A stretch of 5,769 bases of DNA from the NCBI GenBank assembly GCA_013816275.1, contig JACDER010000115.1:1-5769 (forward strand), written 5' to 3'. The position numbers were made by a program, and so were the translations under genes. The notes beneath the pieces are model-generated. The model ran no database searches. It was not told the origin of the DNA and was given only the letters and a program-made list of their open reading frames with translations. This DNA is from Actinomycetota bacterium. GTDB lineage: Bacteria > Actinomycetota > Thermoleophilia > Gaiellales > Gaiellaceae. Every line of letters starts with the position of its first letter. Within the stretch, counting starts at the first letter, position 1. This document shows, piece after piece, positions 1-4,990 of this stretch.

Positions 1-444
1 CCTCCCCCGGGCGGAAGCCACACGGCCACCCCGTCCTCGGTGAGCGTGCTCACGGGGACTCAGCTGTCCGGCAACGTCTCCAGCCTCGGGGCAGACGACG
101 ACAGCTACTACGTCCTCTCGACGACGAACGCGGGCGCCCAGTGGGCGGCGAGCTTCCGCGGCCTCCCGTCAAACATTGCGAGCCTGACCGTCACGTACAA
201 GGGCCACGCAACCGCCAACTGCACGCAGAACGTGAACCTCTGGAACTGGTACTACTCGGCCTGGGTCTCGATCTCGAACACGCCGGCGGGTACCAGCGAC
301 TCGACCCTCGTCATCCCCGCCCCCGGCCTGCTCTCCGACTACGTGTTTCTCGGTGAGGCTCGGGCGAGCCTCCAGTGCTTCCGCACCGACTCAGGCGGAT
401 TCGACGTCCACAGCAACCTCCTGAAGCTGACCTACACCCCGTAG
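1..444 (+). CDS. C-terminal part of a secreted-type protein ending in a beta-sandwich-like domain (5' end outside window)
   Basis: The reading frame is open from the first base of the window (Pro-Pro-Pro-Gly-Gly-Ser...) to a TAG at 442-444, so this is the last 147 residues of a longer protein; the GTG at position 40 is an internal codon, not a likely start. The first ~13 residues are rich in Pro, Gly, Ser and Thr and look like a linker between domains. The rest (~130 residues) is Ser/Thr/Asn/aromatic-rich with alternating hydrophobic strands, includes an NLWNWYYSAWVSI stretch, and has just two cysteines (in ANCTQN and LQCFRT) that could form a disulfide. I recognise this style of domain from the C-termini of exported actinobacterial proteins, but I cannot name a function; carbohydrate or surface binding is only a guess. 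It ends 4 bp from the convergent kinase gene. Confident that it is coding; its role is unknown. Confidence 0.75.
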   Translation, partial: PPPGGSHTATPSSVSVLTGTQLSGNVSSLGADDDSYYVLSTTNAGAQWAASFRGLPSNIASLTVTYKGHATANCTQNVNLWNWYYSAWVSISNTPAGTSDSTLVIPAPGLLSDYVFLGEARASLQCFRTDSGGFDVHSNLLKLTYTP

Positions 445-463
445 CGCGCTAGGCGCGCGCGGG
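438..463. terminator. GC-rich hairpin at a convergent gene junction, possible bidirectional terminator
   Basis: CCCG (438-441) can pair with CGGG (460-463). Inside it GCGCGC (444-449) pairs with GCGCGC (453-458) around a 3-nt TAG loop, with a small internal bulge. The bases 442-451 (TAGCGCGCTA) form a perfect palindrome whose two ends are the TAG stop of the upstream + gene and the TAG stop of the - strand kinase. The hairpin reads the same from both strands, which suits a shared terminator between convergent genes. No T-tract follows on either strand, so classical intrinsic termination is not shown; the structure may simply reflect two stop codons in CG-rich sequence. Confidence 0.35.
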
Positions 464-1375
464 CTCGCCGAAGGTCATCATCCGCTTGAACTCCGCGAAG
501 CGCGCGGAGATCTCGTCCTCCTCGAGCCGCTGGAGCCGCTCGCTGCCGAAGTCCTCGACGACGAACGAGGCCAGCACGGATCCGTAGACGGCCGCCGCCC
601 GGAACGCGTCGTCCGGGGGATCGGGGTCACCGAGGGAGTCGAGGTAGCCGAAGCAGCCACCGGCGAACGAGTCGCCCGCGCCGGTCGGGTCGATCACTGT
701 CTCGAGCGGATAGGCGGGGATGGAGAAGAACCCGTCCTCGGTGAACATGCACGCGCCGTACGGGCCCTGTTTGACGAGCGCCACCCGGGGGCCGAGGTCC
801 CGGAGCTTCCTGGCCGCCCGCGCGAGGTTCGGCTCGCCGGTCAGCATCCGGAGCTCGGCGTCGTTCAGCGTGACGACGTCGACCTCCCGCATGGTCTCGA
901 TCAGAGACTCCCGCGCCGACCCGATCCAGTAGTTCATCGAGTCGAGGCCGACGATCGTCGCCTCACGGCACTGGCGGCGCACCCGGCGCTGGAGGTCGGG
1001 CTGGATGTTGGCGAGGAAGAGGACGGAAGCCGACGCGGCCTGCGGCGAGAGCTCGGGATCGAAATCCGCGAAGACGTTGAGCTGCGTGTCGAGTGTGTGC
1101 GCGACAGTCATGTCGTCCTCGTACCGGCCGGACCAGTGGAACGACCGCGCGCCCGGGACGCGCTCGAGGTCGTCGACGTTCACGCTGCGCGCTGCGAAGA
1201 CGGTCAGCTCCTCGTCACCGAAGTCGTCGCCGACGACGCCGACGACGTACACGTCGGTGAAGAAGCTCGCCGCGAGCGAGAAGTGGGTCGCCGCGCCGCC
1301 GAGCACGCGGTCGCGCTTGCCGAACGGCGTCTCGAGCGAGTCGAAGGCGACGGATCCAACAACGGTGACGGCCAT
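449..1375 (-). CDS. PfkB-family carbohydrate/nucleoside kinase
   Basis: A 308-residue ribokinase-fold kinase predicted to transfer phosphate from ATP to a sugar or nucleoside hydroxyl in the cytosol. The N-terminal strand (VTVVGSVAFDS) is followed by the first PfkB signature region with the Gly-Gly pair near residues 26-27 (VLGGAATHFSLAASFF). NDAE lies at 171-174 and the ATP-side VKQGPYGA at 201-208. The second signature, DPTGAGDSFAGG, lies at 229-240 with the expected catalytic base D235. Length is normal for the family (~300). The ATG at 1373-1375 places the first beta strand at the N-terminus as expected; there is no Shine-Dalgarno sequence before it. Kinases with a similar opening are, from memory, often annotated only as sugar kinase and sometimes sit near methylthioadenosine phosphorylase genes; nothing here fixes the substrate. 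It diverges from the methyltransferase gene. The family is certain, the substrate unknown. Confidence 0.93.
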   Translation of the reverse strand: MAVTVVGSVAFDSLETPFGKRDRVLGGAATHFSLAASFFTDVYVVGVVGDDFGDEELTVFAARSVNVDDLERVPGARSFHWSGRYEDDMTVAHTLDTQLNVFADFDPELSPQAASASVLFLANIQPDLQRRVRRQCREATIVGLDSMNYWIGSARESLIETMREVDVVTLNDAELRMLTGEPNLARAARKLRDLGPRVALVKQGPYGACMFTEDGFFSIPAYPLETVIDPTGAGDSFAGGCFGYLDSLGDPDPPDDAFRAAAVYGSVLASFVVEDFGSERLQRLEEDEISARFAEFKRMMTFGEPARA

Positions 1376-1385
1376 GCCGGGGGCG

Positions 1386-1391
1386 GATACT
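1386..1391 (+). promoter_or_regulatory. Candidate -10 element for a leaderless methyltransferase transcript
   Basis: GATACT lies 7 nt upstream of the ATG at 1399, the distance expected between a -10 hexamer and a transcription start that coincides with the A of the start codon. A weak -35-like GTGACG (1365-1370) precedes it by 15 nt. No Shine-Dalgarno sequence separates it from the start codon. The same bases, read on the other strand, give the TAGTAT proposed for the kinase. Confidence 0.35.
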
Positions 1392-1416
1392 ACGGGCTAT
1401 GCCCGAGACCTGGCAC
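1387..1416 (-). promoter_or_regulatory. Candidate promoter for the PfkB kinase
   Basis: On the minus strand, GTGCCA (1416-1411; 4 of 6 to TTGACA) and TAGTAT (1392-1387; fits TANNNT) are separated by 18 nt. A start of transcription about 7 nt after the -10 would leave a leader of roughly 5 nt before the ATG at 1375, so a nearly leaderless mRNA is predicted, in line with the missing ribosome-binding site. Seen by eye only; such matches occur by chance, though AT-containing hexamers are rare in this sequence. Confidence 0.35.
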
Positions 1417-2187
1417 CATGGAGTCATCGCCCGCTACTGGGCCGAGTTCAACACCGAAGGCCCCGAGATCGAGTTCTTCAGGCGCTTCATCGAGGACGGC
1501 GGCGGACCGGCGCTCGACGTCGCCTGTGGAACGGGAAGGCTCCTCATTCCGTGGCTCGAGGCCGGTCTCGACGTGGACGGGGTCGACGTCTCGGAGGACA
1601 TGCTGGCGCTCTGTCGCGAGCGCGCAGAGCGAGAAGGCCTCACGGCGCGGCTGTATGCGCAGCCGATGCACGAGGTCGACCTCCCTCGCCGGTACCGGAC
1701 GATCGTGGTCTGTGGCGGACTGGGCGTGGGAAGCAGCCGCGACCGGGACCTCCAGGTGCTCCGGCGCCTCCACCATCACCTCGAGCCTGGCGGCACGGTC
1801 GTCCTCGACAACGAGGTCCCGTATGCCAGCCCGCGCCTCTGGCCGTACTGGACGGCGGAAGGCCGCAGCAAACTCCCCGAGGAGTGGCGCCCACCGGGGG
1901 AACGCCGGCGAGGCTCCGACGGAACCGAGTACGAGCTTCGTTCACGGTGCGTGTCGCTCAACCCGCTGGAGCAATCTGCGACGCTCGAGATGGAGGCCCG
2001 GATGTGGAGCGGAGGAGAGCTCGCCGCCGAGGAGACCCATTCGATCGACCTCATGTTCTACTTCCGGGACGAGCTCGTGCTGATGCTCGAACGGGCGGGC
2101 TTCCGCGACGTCTCTGTTCGCCGCGGCTACGACGACGCGCCGGCCGGGCCGGAGGACGAGTTTCTCGTCTTCAGCGCGAAGAAGTAG
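1399..2187 (+). CDS. Class I SAM-dependent methyltransferase
   Basis: A 262-residue soluble enzyme with a Rossmann-type methyltransferase core, predicted to move a methyl group from S-adenosylmethionine to an unidentified acceptor. Motif I is ALDVACGTGRLL (residues 38-49, with the G-x-G loop at 44-46). The acidic residue that binds the SAM ribose is D63 in GVDVSEDML, followed by the usual helix (ALCRERAEREG). The post-motif stretch YRTIVVCGG is at 99-107, and motif III-like LEPGGTVVLDNE at 128-139. A beta-rich C-terminal insertion (about 180-245) holds the strands typical of the core end and probably the substrate cover. The family is known for small-molecule acceptors, but none can be named here. 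The ATG at 1399 follows a 23-bp divergent gap without a ribosome-binding site. The 3' end overlaps the convergent DUF6457 gene by 17 bp. Confidence 0.9.
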   Translation: MPETWHHGVIARYWAEFNTEGPEIEFFRRFIEDGGGPALDVACGTGRLLIPWLEAGLDVDGVDVSEDMLALCRERAEREGLTARLYAQPMHEVDLPRRYRTIVVCGGLGVGSSRDRDLQVLRRLHHHLEPGGTVVLDNEVPYASPRLWPYWTAEGRSKLPEEWRPPGERRRGSDGTEYELRSRCVSLNPLEQSATLEMEARMWSGGELAAEETHSIDLMFYFRDELVLMLERAGFRDVSVRRGYDDAPAGPEDEFLVFSAKK

Positions 2188-2407
2188 CGGCGGCCACGAC
2201 CCGATCGAAGTCGCCACCTCGCCCGACCGCGACTCCGACGAGATAGGCGAGCAGCGGCGCGTTCGTCCGTTCGCCGCTCTCGTGGGCTGCGATCCGAGCG
2301 AGGTCGAGCAGTTCCTGCGCGGTTCCGCCGTCCAGCGTCAGCTGCTCCGGCGGAATGCCGGTTTCCTTCGCTACCGAATCGCGAACGGCGGTCAGCCATG
2401 CGTCCAT
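2171..2407 (-). CDS. Small DUF6457-type protein
   Basis: A 78-residue soluble, mostly alpha-helical protein. It starts MDAWLTAVRDSVAKETG and carries the block ELLDLARIAAHESGERTNAP (32-51) followed by LLAYLVGVAVGRG. This pattern (W near the N-terminus, LLDLAR-x-x-AH, E-R-x-x-AP, then a small hydrophobic helix ending VGRG) matches what I know as DUF6457. That domain occurs alone or fused to the C-terminus of MobA-like molybdopterin guanylyltransferases in actinobacteria. A link to molybdenum cofactor is therefore possible, but no moco gene is in view and the domain itself has no established function. The ATG at 2405-2407 has no Shine-Dalgarno sequence but a good -10-like TACAAT just upstream. 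Its 3' end overlaps the methyltransferase by 17 bp. Alternative: none of the other frames here looks as protein-like. Confidence 0.8.
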   Translation of the reverse strand: MDAWLTAVRDSVAKETGIPPEQLTLDGGTAQELLDLARIAAHESGERTNAPLLAYLVGVAVGRGGDFDRVVAAATSSR

Positions 2408-2416
2408 TGCGGGCGA

Positions 2417-2422
2417 ATTGTA
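2417..2422 (-). promoter_or_regulatory. Candidate -10 box for the DUF6457 gene
   Basis: The minus strand reads TACAAT (one mismatch to TATAAT) at 2422-2417, 9 nt before the ATG at 2407. The predicted transcription start lies only about 3 nt before the start codon, again pointing to a near-leaderless transcript. No convincing -35 hexamer is visible upstream. The same bases lie in the -35-like region of the divergent thi promoter candidate. Confidence 0.4.
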
Positions 2423-2444
2423 GGGATGTCTGAACCGATACGAT
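2418..2444 (+). promoter_or_regulatory. Candidate promoter of the riboswitch-controlled thi operon
   Basis: TTGTAG (2418-2423; 3-4 of 6 to TTGACA) and TACGAT (2439-2444; fits TANNNT) are 15 nt apart, slightly short of the usual 16-18. The implied start of transcription is near 2450-2452, exactly where the conserved TPP aptamer begins, which is what makes this pair credible. The divergent DUF6457 -10 overlaps the left hexamer. Confidence 0.4.
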
Positions 2445-2451
2445 TCGACCT

Positions 2452-2540
2452 AACCGGGGAGCCCCTCGCGAAGGGGCTGAGAGAGCGCTTCCTAGCGCGT
2501 ACCCGTCGAACCTGATCCGGGTCATGCCGGCGAAGGGAGC
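2452..2540 (+). promoter_or_regulatory. TPP riboswitch (THI box)
   Basis: A thiamine pyrophosphate-sensing aptamer in the 5' leader of the importer operon. The conserved blocks are present in order: CGGGG (2455-2459), GGCTGAGA (2475-2482), ACCCG (2501-2505), GAACCTGATCCGG (2508-2520), then the ATGCCGGCGAAGGGA end (2524-2538). P2 pairs 2455-2458 with 2502-2505. P3 pairs GCCCC (2461-2465) with GGGGC (2473-2477). An optional P3a hairpin GCGCT-TCCT-AGCGC occupies 2485-2498. P5 pairs CCGG (2517-2520) with CCGG (2527-2530), and P4 is formed by CCT (2511-2513) with AGG (2534-2536). I see no convincing P1. The 3' strand ends 4-5 nt before the ATG and contains the only ribosome-binding sequence, so TPP binding should block translation initiation directly; there is no room for a terminator. 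Confidence 0.95.
2533..2539 (+). promoter_or_regulatory. Ribosome-binding site of thiZ embedded in the riboswitch
   Basis: AAGGGAG ends 3 nt before the ATG at 2543. It is an imperfect match to the anti-Shine-Dalgarno partner AAGGAGG and is at the same time the universally conserved 3' strand (GAAGGGA) of the TPP aptamer. It fixes the start codon and links ligand binding to ribosome access. Confidence 0.65.
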
Positions 2541-2542
2541 GC

Positions 2543-3298
2543 ATGAAGCAGGCAGTTGCAGAGCTCAGAGGCGCCGCCGGCGGTGGAGTTTCGCTCGCAG
2601 GCGTCGTCCGCGTCCTGGGCGGAAAGCCTGTCCTCGACGGGGTCGACCTGGAGATCGGCCCGCACGAGCGGCTGGGGATCGTGGGACGGAGCGGCACGGG
2701 GAAATCGACCCTGCTCGCGCTCGTCGCCGGGCTCGACGAGCCCGATCGAGGCGTGGTCTCCGTCTGCGGTGAGACCACGGCTACGGGCCGGCTCGCCCGC
2801 TGTGCGCTCATGCCCCAGCGCGATTGTCTCCTGCCCTGGCGGACGGCGCTCGACAACGCCTGCCTCGCGCTCGAGAACGCTGGCATGAGTCGGGCGCAGG
2901 CCAAGCGCGAGGCGGCCCCGCTCTTCGCCCGGTTCGGTCTCGCGGGCGCCGAGCAGCTGCGCCCTGCGCATCTCTCCGCCGGGATGCGCCAGCGAGTCGC
3001 CTTCGTGCGGACGCTGCTCGCCGGCAAGGACGTGCTCCTCCTCGACGAGCCCTTTGGCGCGCTCGACGCGATCACGCGCGGTGAGCTCCAGGAGTGGCTT
3101 GCGGGAGCGCTCGCGGACGAGCCGCAGGCCGTTCTGCTCGTGACCCACGACGTGGAGGAGGCCCTGCTGCTCTGCGACCGGGTCGCCGTCTTGTCGGGTG
3201 GGCGGATCGCGGCCGTGCTCGACGTCGACGTCGCGCGCGACGTCTCGGACGCCGGCTTCGTGGAGCTGCGGCGACGCGCGGTGGAAGCGATCGCGTGA
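2543..3298 (+). CDS. thiZ: ABC transporter ATPase of the thiamine-precursor importer (ThiZ-like)
   Basis: A 251-residue nucleotide-binding subunit that would hydrolyse ATP on the inner face of the membrane to drive uptake through the permease encoded next. Motifs in order: Walker A GRSGTGKST (48-56, K54 and S55), Q-loop at Q92 (MPQRDCLLPW), signature LSAGMRQR (144-151), Walker B VLLLDEP (164-170, catalytic E169), D-loop ALD (173-175), and switch histidine H202 (LVTHDVEEA). The DCLLPWRTALDN and GMRQRVAFVRTLL stretches are typical of the nitrate/sulfonate/taurine/thiamine-precursor branch (SsuB/TauB/ThiZ). The signature has Ala and Met where LSGGQ is canonical; Met is common in this branch, Ala less so. 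The ATG at 2543 follows the riboswitch's own ribosome-binding sequence. The TGA overlaps the GTG of the permease by 4 bp (GTGA), suggesting coupled translation. The role is assigned from the riboswitch and the NMT1-type binding protein. Confidence 0.92.
   Translation: MKQAVAELRGAAGGGVSLAGVVRVLGGKPVLDGVDLEIGPHERLGIVGRSGTGKSTLLALVAGLDEPDRGVVSVCGETTATGRLARCALMPQRDCLLPWRTALDNACLALENAGMSRAQAKREAAPLFARFGLAGAEQLRPAHLSAGMRQRVAFVRTLLAGKDVLLLDEPFGALDAITRGELQEWLAGALADEPQAVLLVTHDVEEALLLCDRVAVLSGGRIAAVLDVDVARDVSDAGFVELRRRAVEAIA
3227..3244. repeat. 18-bp perfect palindrome near the 3' end of thiZ
   Basis: GACGTCGCGCGCGACGTC equals its own reverse complement over 18 bases and is preceded by another GACGTC (3221-3226). 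It encodes the DVARDV part of the ATPase C-terminus, 51 nt before the permease GTG. In RNA it could fold as a short hairpin (GACGTC/GACGTC arms around GCGCGC). Asp-Val codons (GAC GTC) repeated in GC-rich DNA readily produce this, so function is unproven. Confidence 0.4.
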
Positions 3299-4047
3299 AG
3301 CGCTGGCTTCCGTCCCTGGCGCTCGTCGCCGCTGCGATCGGGCTGTGGGAGCTCGTCGTGCGCGCCGCGGACGTGCCCGACTATCTCTTTCCCGCCCCGT
3401 CCGCGGTCGCCTCGGCGCTCGCCGACGATGCGGGGCTGCTCGCCGACGCGACGGCGGTCACCGCGCGCGAGATGGTGCTCGGCTACCTGCTCGCGGTCGT
3501 CCTGGCGCTTGCTCTCGCAGTCGCCCTCCACCTTTCGGCCGTTCTCCGCCGCGCGGTGCTGCCGCTCCTCGTCGTTTCGCAGACGGTGCCGACCGTCGTC
3601 TTTGCGCCGATCCTCGCCATCCTGCTCGGGTACGGCATCGGGCCGAAGCTCGTGGTCGTCGCGATCGTGTGCTTCTTCCCGATCGTCGTCAACGCGGTCG
3701 ACGGGCTCGGTGCCGCCGACCCGGAGCTCGTCCGGATGATGCGGACGCTGCACGGCACGCGCTGGGGGCTCTTTCGCCGCGTCGAGCTGCCCGGCGCGCT
3801 GCCGATGATCTTCTCCGGTGCCCGCGTCGCCGCGACGTACGCGGCCGTCGGCGCGGTTTTCGGCGAGTGGGCCGGGTCGTCCGAGGGCCTCGGGTTCGTG
3901 ATGCTCCAGTCGCAGCCCTCGCTGGACACCGCACGGATCTTCGCGGCCGTCGTGATCCTCTCGCTGCTCGCGCTCGCCCTGTACGGGGCGGTGACGCTCG
4001 CCGAGCGGCTGCTGGTGCCGTGGAGGTGGGAGGCGGCCGGTGCGTAG
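3295..4047 (+). CDS. thiX: ABC transporter permease of the thiamine-precursor importer (ThiX-like)
   Basis: A 250-residue integral membrane protein that would form the transport channel as a dimer. The GTG at 3295 is chosen because it overlaps the thiZ stop (GTGA) and gives the family's usual N-terminus: a short basic start (VKRWLPS), then a first membrane helix (about 5-24). The open frame extends further upstream but that part is arginine-rich shadow of thiZ. The DYLFPAPSAVASAL stretch (29-42) is the periplasm-facing motif common to SsuC/TauC/ThiX permeases. Further hydrophobic segments lie at about 61-80, 88-112, 117-137, 178-190 and 216-238. The cytoplasmic EAA-type loop that docks on the ATPase is at about 144-175 (LVRMMRTLHGTRWGLFRRVE, with the Gly at 154). 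The weak GGTGGAAG 7 nt before the start suggests dependence on translation of thiZ. It ends 8 bp inside thiY. Confidence 0.92.
   Translation: MKRWLPSLALVAAAIGLWELVVRAADVPDYLFPAPSAVASALADDAGLLADATAVTAREMVLGYLLAVVLALALAVALHLSAVLRRAVLPLLVVSQTVPTVVFAPILAILLGYGIGPKLVVVAIVCFFPIVVNAVDGLGAADPELVRMMRTLHGTRWGLFRRVELPGALPMIFSGARVAATYAAVGAVFGEWAGSSEGLGFVMLQSQPSLDTARIFAAVVILSLLALALYGAVTLAERLLVPWRWEAAGA
4022..4033 (+). promoter_or_regulatory. Tandem Shine-Dalgarno sequences for thiY
   Basis: GGAGGTG (4022-4028) and GGGAGG (4028-4033) lie 13 and 6 nt before the GTG at 4040, inside the last codons of the permease. The nearer one has ideal spacing and decides the start. It is the strongest ribosome-binding region in the window and would let the binding protein be made at a higher level than the membrane subunits. 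Confidence 0.65.
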
Positions 4048-4990
4048 GGCCGGGATCGCACTCCTGCTGGCCGTCTCGCTCTCCGCCTGTGGCGGAGGAG
4101 GCGGCGCGGTCGAGCACGTCGTCCTGACGCTCGACTGGACGCCGAATCCCGACCATGTCGGCTTCTATTACGCGCGCGATGCGGGCCTGTTCCGCCAGGC
4201 GGAGCTTGACGTCGCGATCCGTGCTCCGTCGGATCCGGCGGCGCCGCTCAAGCTCGTCGCCGCCGGAGGGAGCGACCTCGCCGTCTCCTACGAGCAGGAG
4301 GTCTTCTTCGCGGCGGCCAAGAAGCTGCCCGTCGTGGCGGTCGCGGCCGTCGTGGGACAGCCGCTCAACTCGATCATGTCGATCGATCCCGCGATCCACG
4401 GGCTCGCCGATCTGAAGGGACGCTCGATCGGGATCACGGGCGTTCCGGCCGACTACGCGGCGCTCGTGTCTGCGGGGCTCGCCCATGACGTGAGGGTGGT
4501 GAACGTCGGCTACACGCTCCTTCCCGCCCTGCTCTCGCACAAGGTCGACGCGGTGCTCGGCATGTACCGGAACGTGGAGGGCGTGGAGCTCGAGCAGCGC
4601 GGCTTCCACCCGACGGTGATCCCGCTCGACCGCGCCGGCGTGCCCACGTACGACGAGCTCGTCCTGGTCGCGAGCGCGGAGCGCCTCCGCTCGAGCCCCG
4701 AGTACGCGCGTATGGTCGGCCGGTTCGTCGCTGCGTTCCTCGAGGGGACTGCAGACGCGCAGCGACACCCCGAGCGGTCGCTCCGGATCCTCGGCAAGGT
4801 CACGGCCTCCGACCACGCCTTCCTGGCGCGCTCGACGCCCGCCACGCTTGCTCTGCTCGGACGTGGCTGCCTGAGCGAGGCCGCGTGGCGGCGCTTCGGC
4901 GCGTGGATGCACGACCGCGGTCTGCTGAAGTCACCGGTCAGCGCGGCCGACGTGATGACGACGCGATTCCTAGGGGCGCACTGCCAGTAG
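4040..4990 (+). CDS. thiY: NMT1/THI5-type substrate-binding lipoprotein of the thiamine-precursor importer (ThiY-like)
   Basis: A 316-residue periplasmic-type binding protein held to the membrane by a lipid anchor. The N-terminus has two Arg, a hydrophobic helix and the lipobox LSAC with Cys17, then a glycine-rich linker. The mature part begins with VVLTLDWTPNPDHVGFYYARDAGLF (residues 27-51), the hallmark of NMT1/THI5-like proteins that bind pyrimidine precursors of thiamine. It continues with LKLVAAGGSDLAVSY (70-84), the hinge-region LKGRSIGITGVPADYAA (125-141) and VDAVLGMYRNVEGVELEQRG (169-188), all as expected for the two-lobed fold. The known bacterial relative ThiY binds N-formyl-aminopyrimidine; HMP or thiamine itself are alternatives here. 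The yeast-type CCCFC iron site is absent, so it is a binding protein, not a synthase. GTG at 4040 overlaps the permease stop by 8 bp. The 3' end overlaps the convergent thiN by 21 bp. Confidence 0.92.
   Translation: MRRAGIALLLAVSLSACGGGGGAVEHVVLTLDWTPNPDHVGFYYARDAGLFRQAELDVAIRAPSDPAAPLKLVAAGGSDLAVSYEQEVFFAAAKKLPVVAVAAVVGQPLNSIMSIDPAIHGLADLKGRSIGITGVPADYAALVSAGLAHDVRVVNVGYTLLPALLSHKVDAVLGMYRNVEGVELEQRGFHPTVIPLDRAGVPTYDELVLVASAERLRSSPEYARMVGRFVAAFLEGTADAQRHPERSLRILGKVTASDHAFLARSTPATLALLGRGCLSEAAWRRFGAWMHDRGLLKSPVSAADVMTTRFLGAHCQ

Noticed and set aside
1005..2246. A 413-codon plus-strand frame spanning the kinase/methyltransferase boundary
   Set aside because: It crosses two genes with clear motifs in other frames and turns into Arg/Pro/Ala-rich shadow sequence; no family resemblance.
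3094..3294. Extended N-terminus of the permease frame
   Set aside because: The extra 67 residues are Arg/Gly-rich out-of-frame translation of thiZ. The GTG at 3295, overlapping the thiZ stop, gives a standard permease N-terminus.
2392..3753. A 453-codon open frame on the minus strand
   Set aside because: It lies antisense to the thiZ and thiX genes and the riboswitch. Its translation is a low-complexity run of Arg, Asp, Glu, Ser and Pro without any domain pattern, as expected from GC-rich codon use.
4035..4100. Possible yeast THI5-like HMP synthase instead of a binding protein
   Set aside because: A lipobox signal peptide is present, the gene is in an operon with permease and ATPase, and no CCCFC motif is seen.
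3689..4912. A 407-codon open frame on the minus strand
   Set aside because: It is antisense to thiX and thiY, highly charged and repetitive in composition with no motif, and in conflict with two well-recognised genes.
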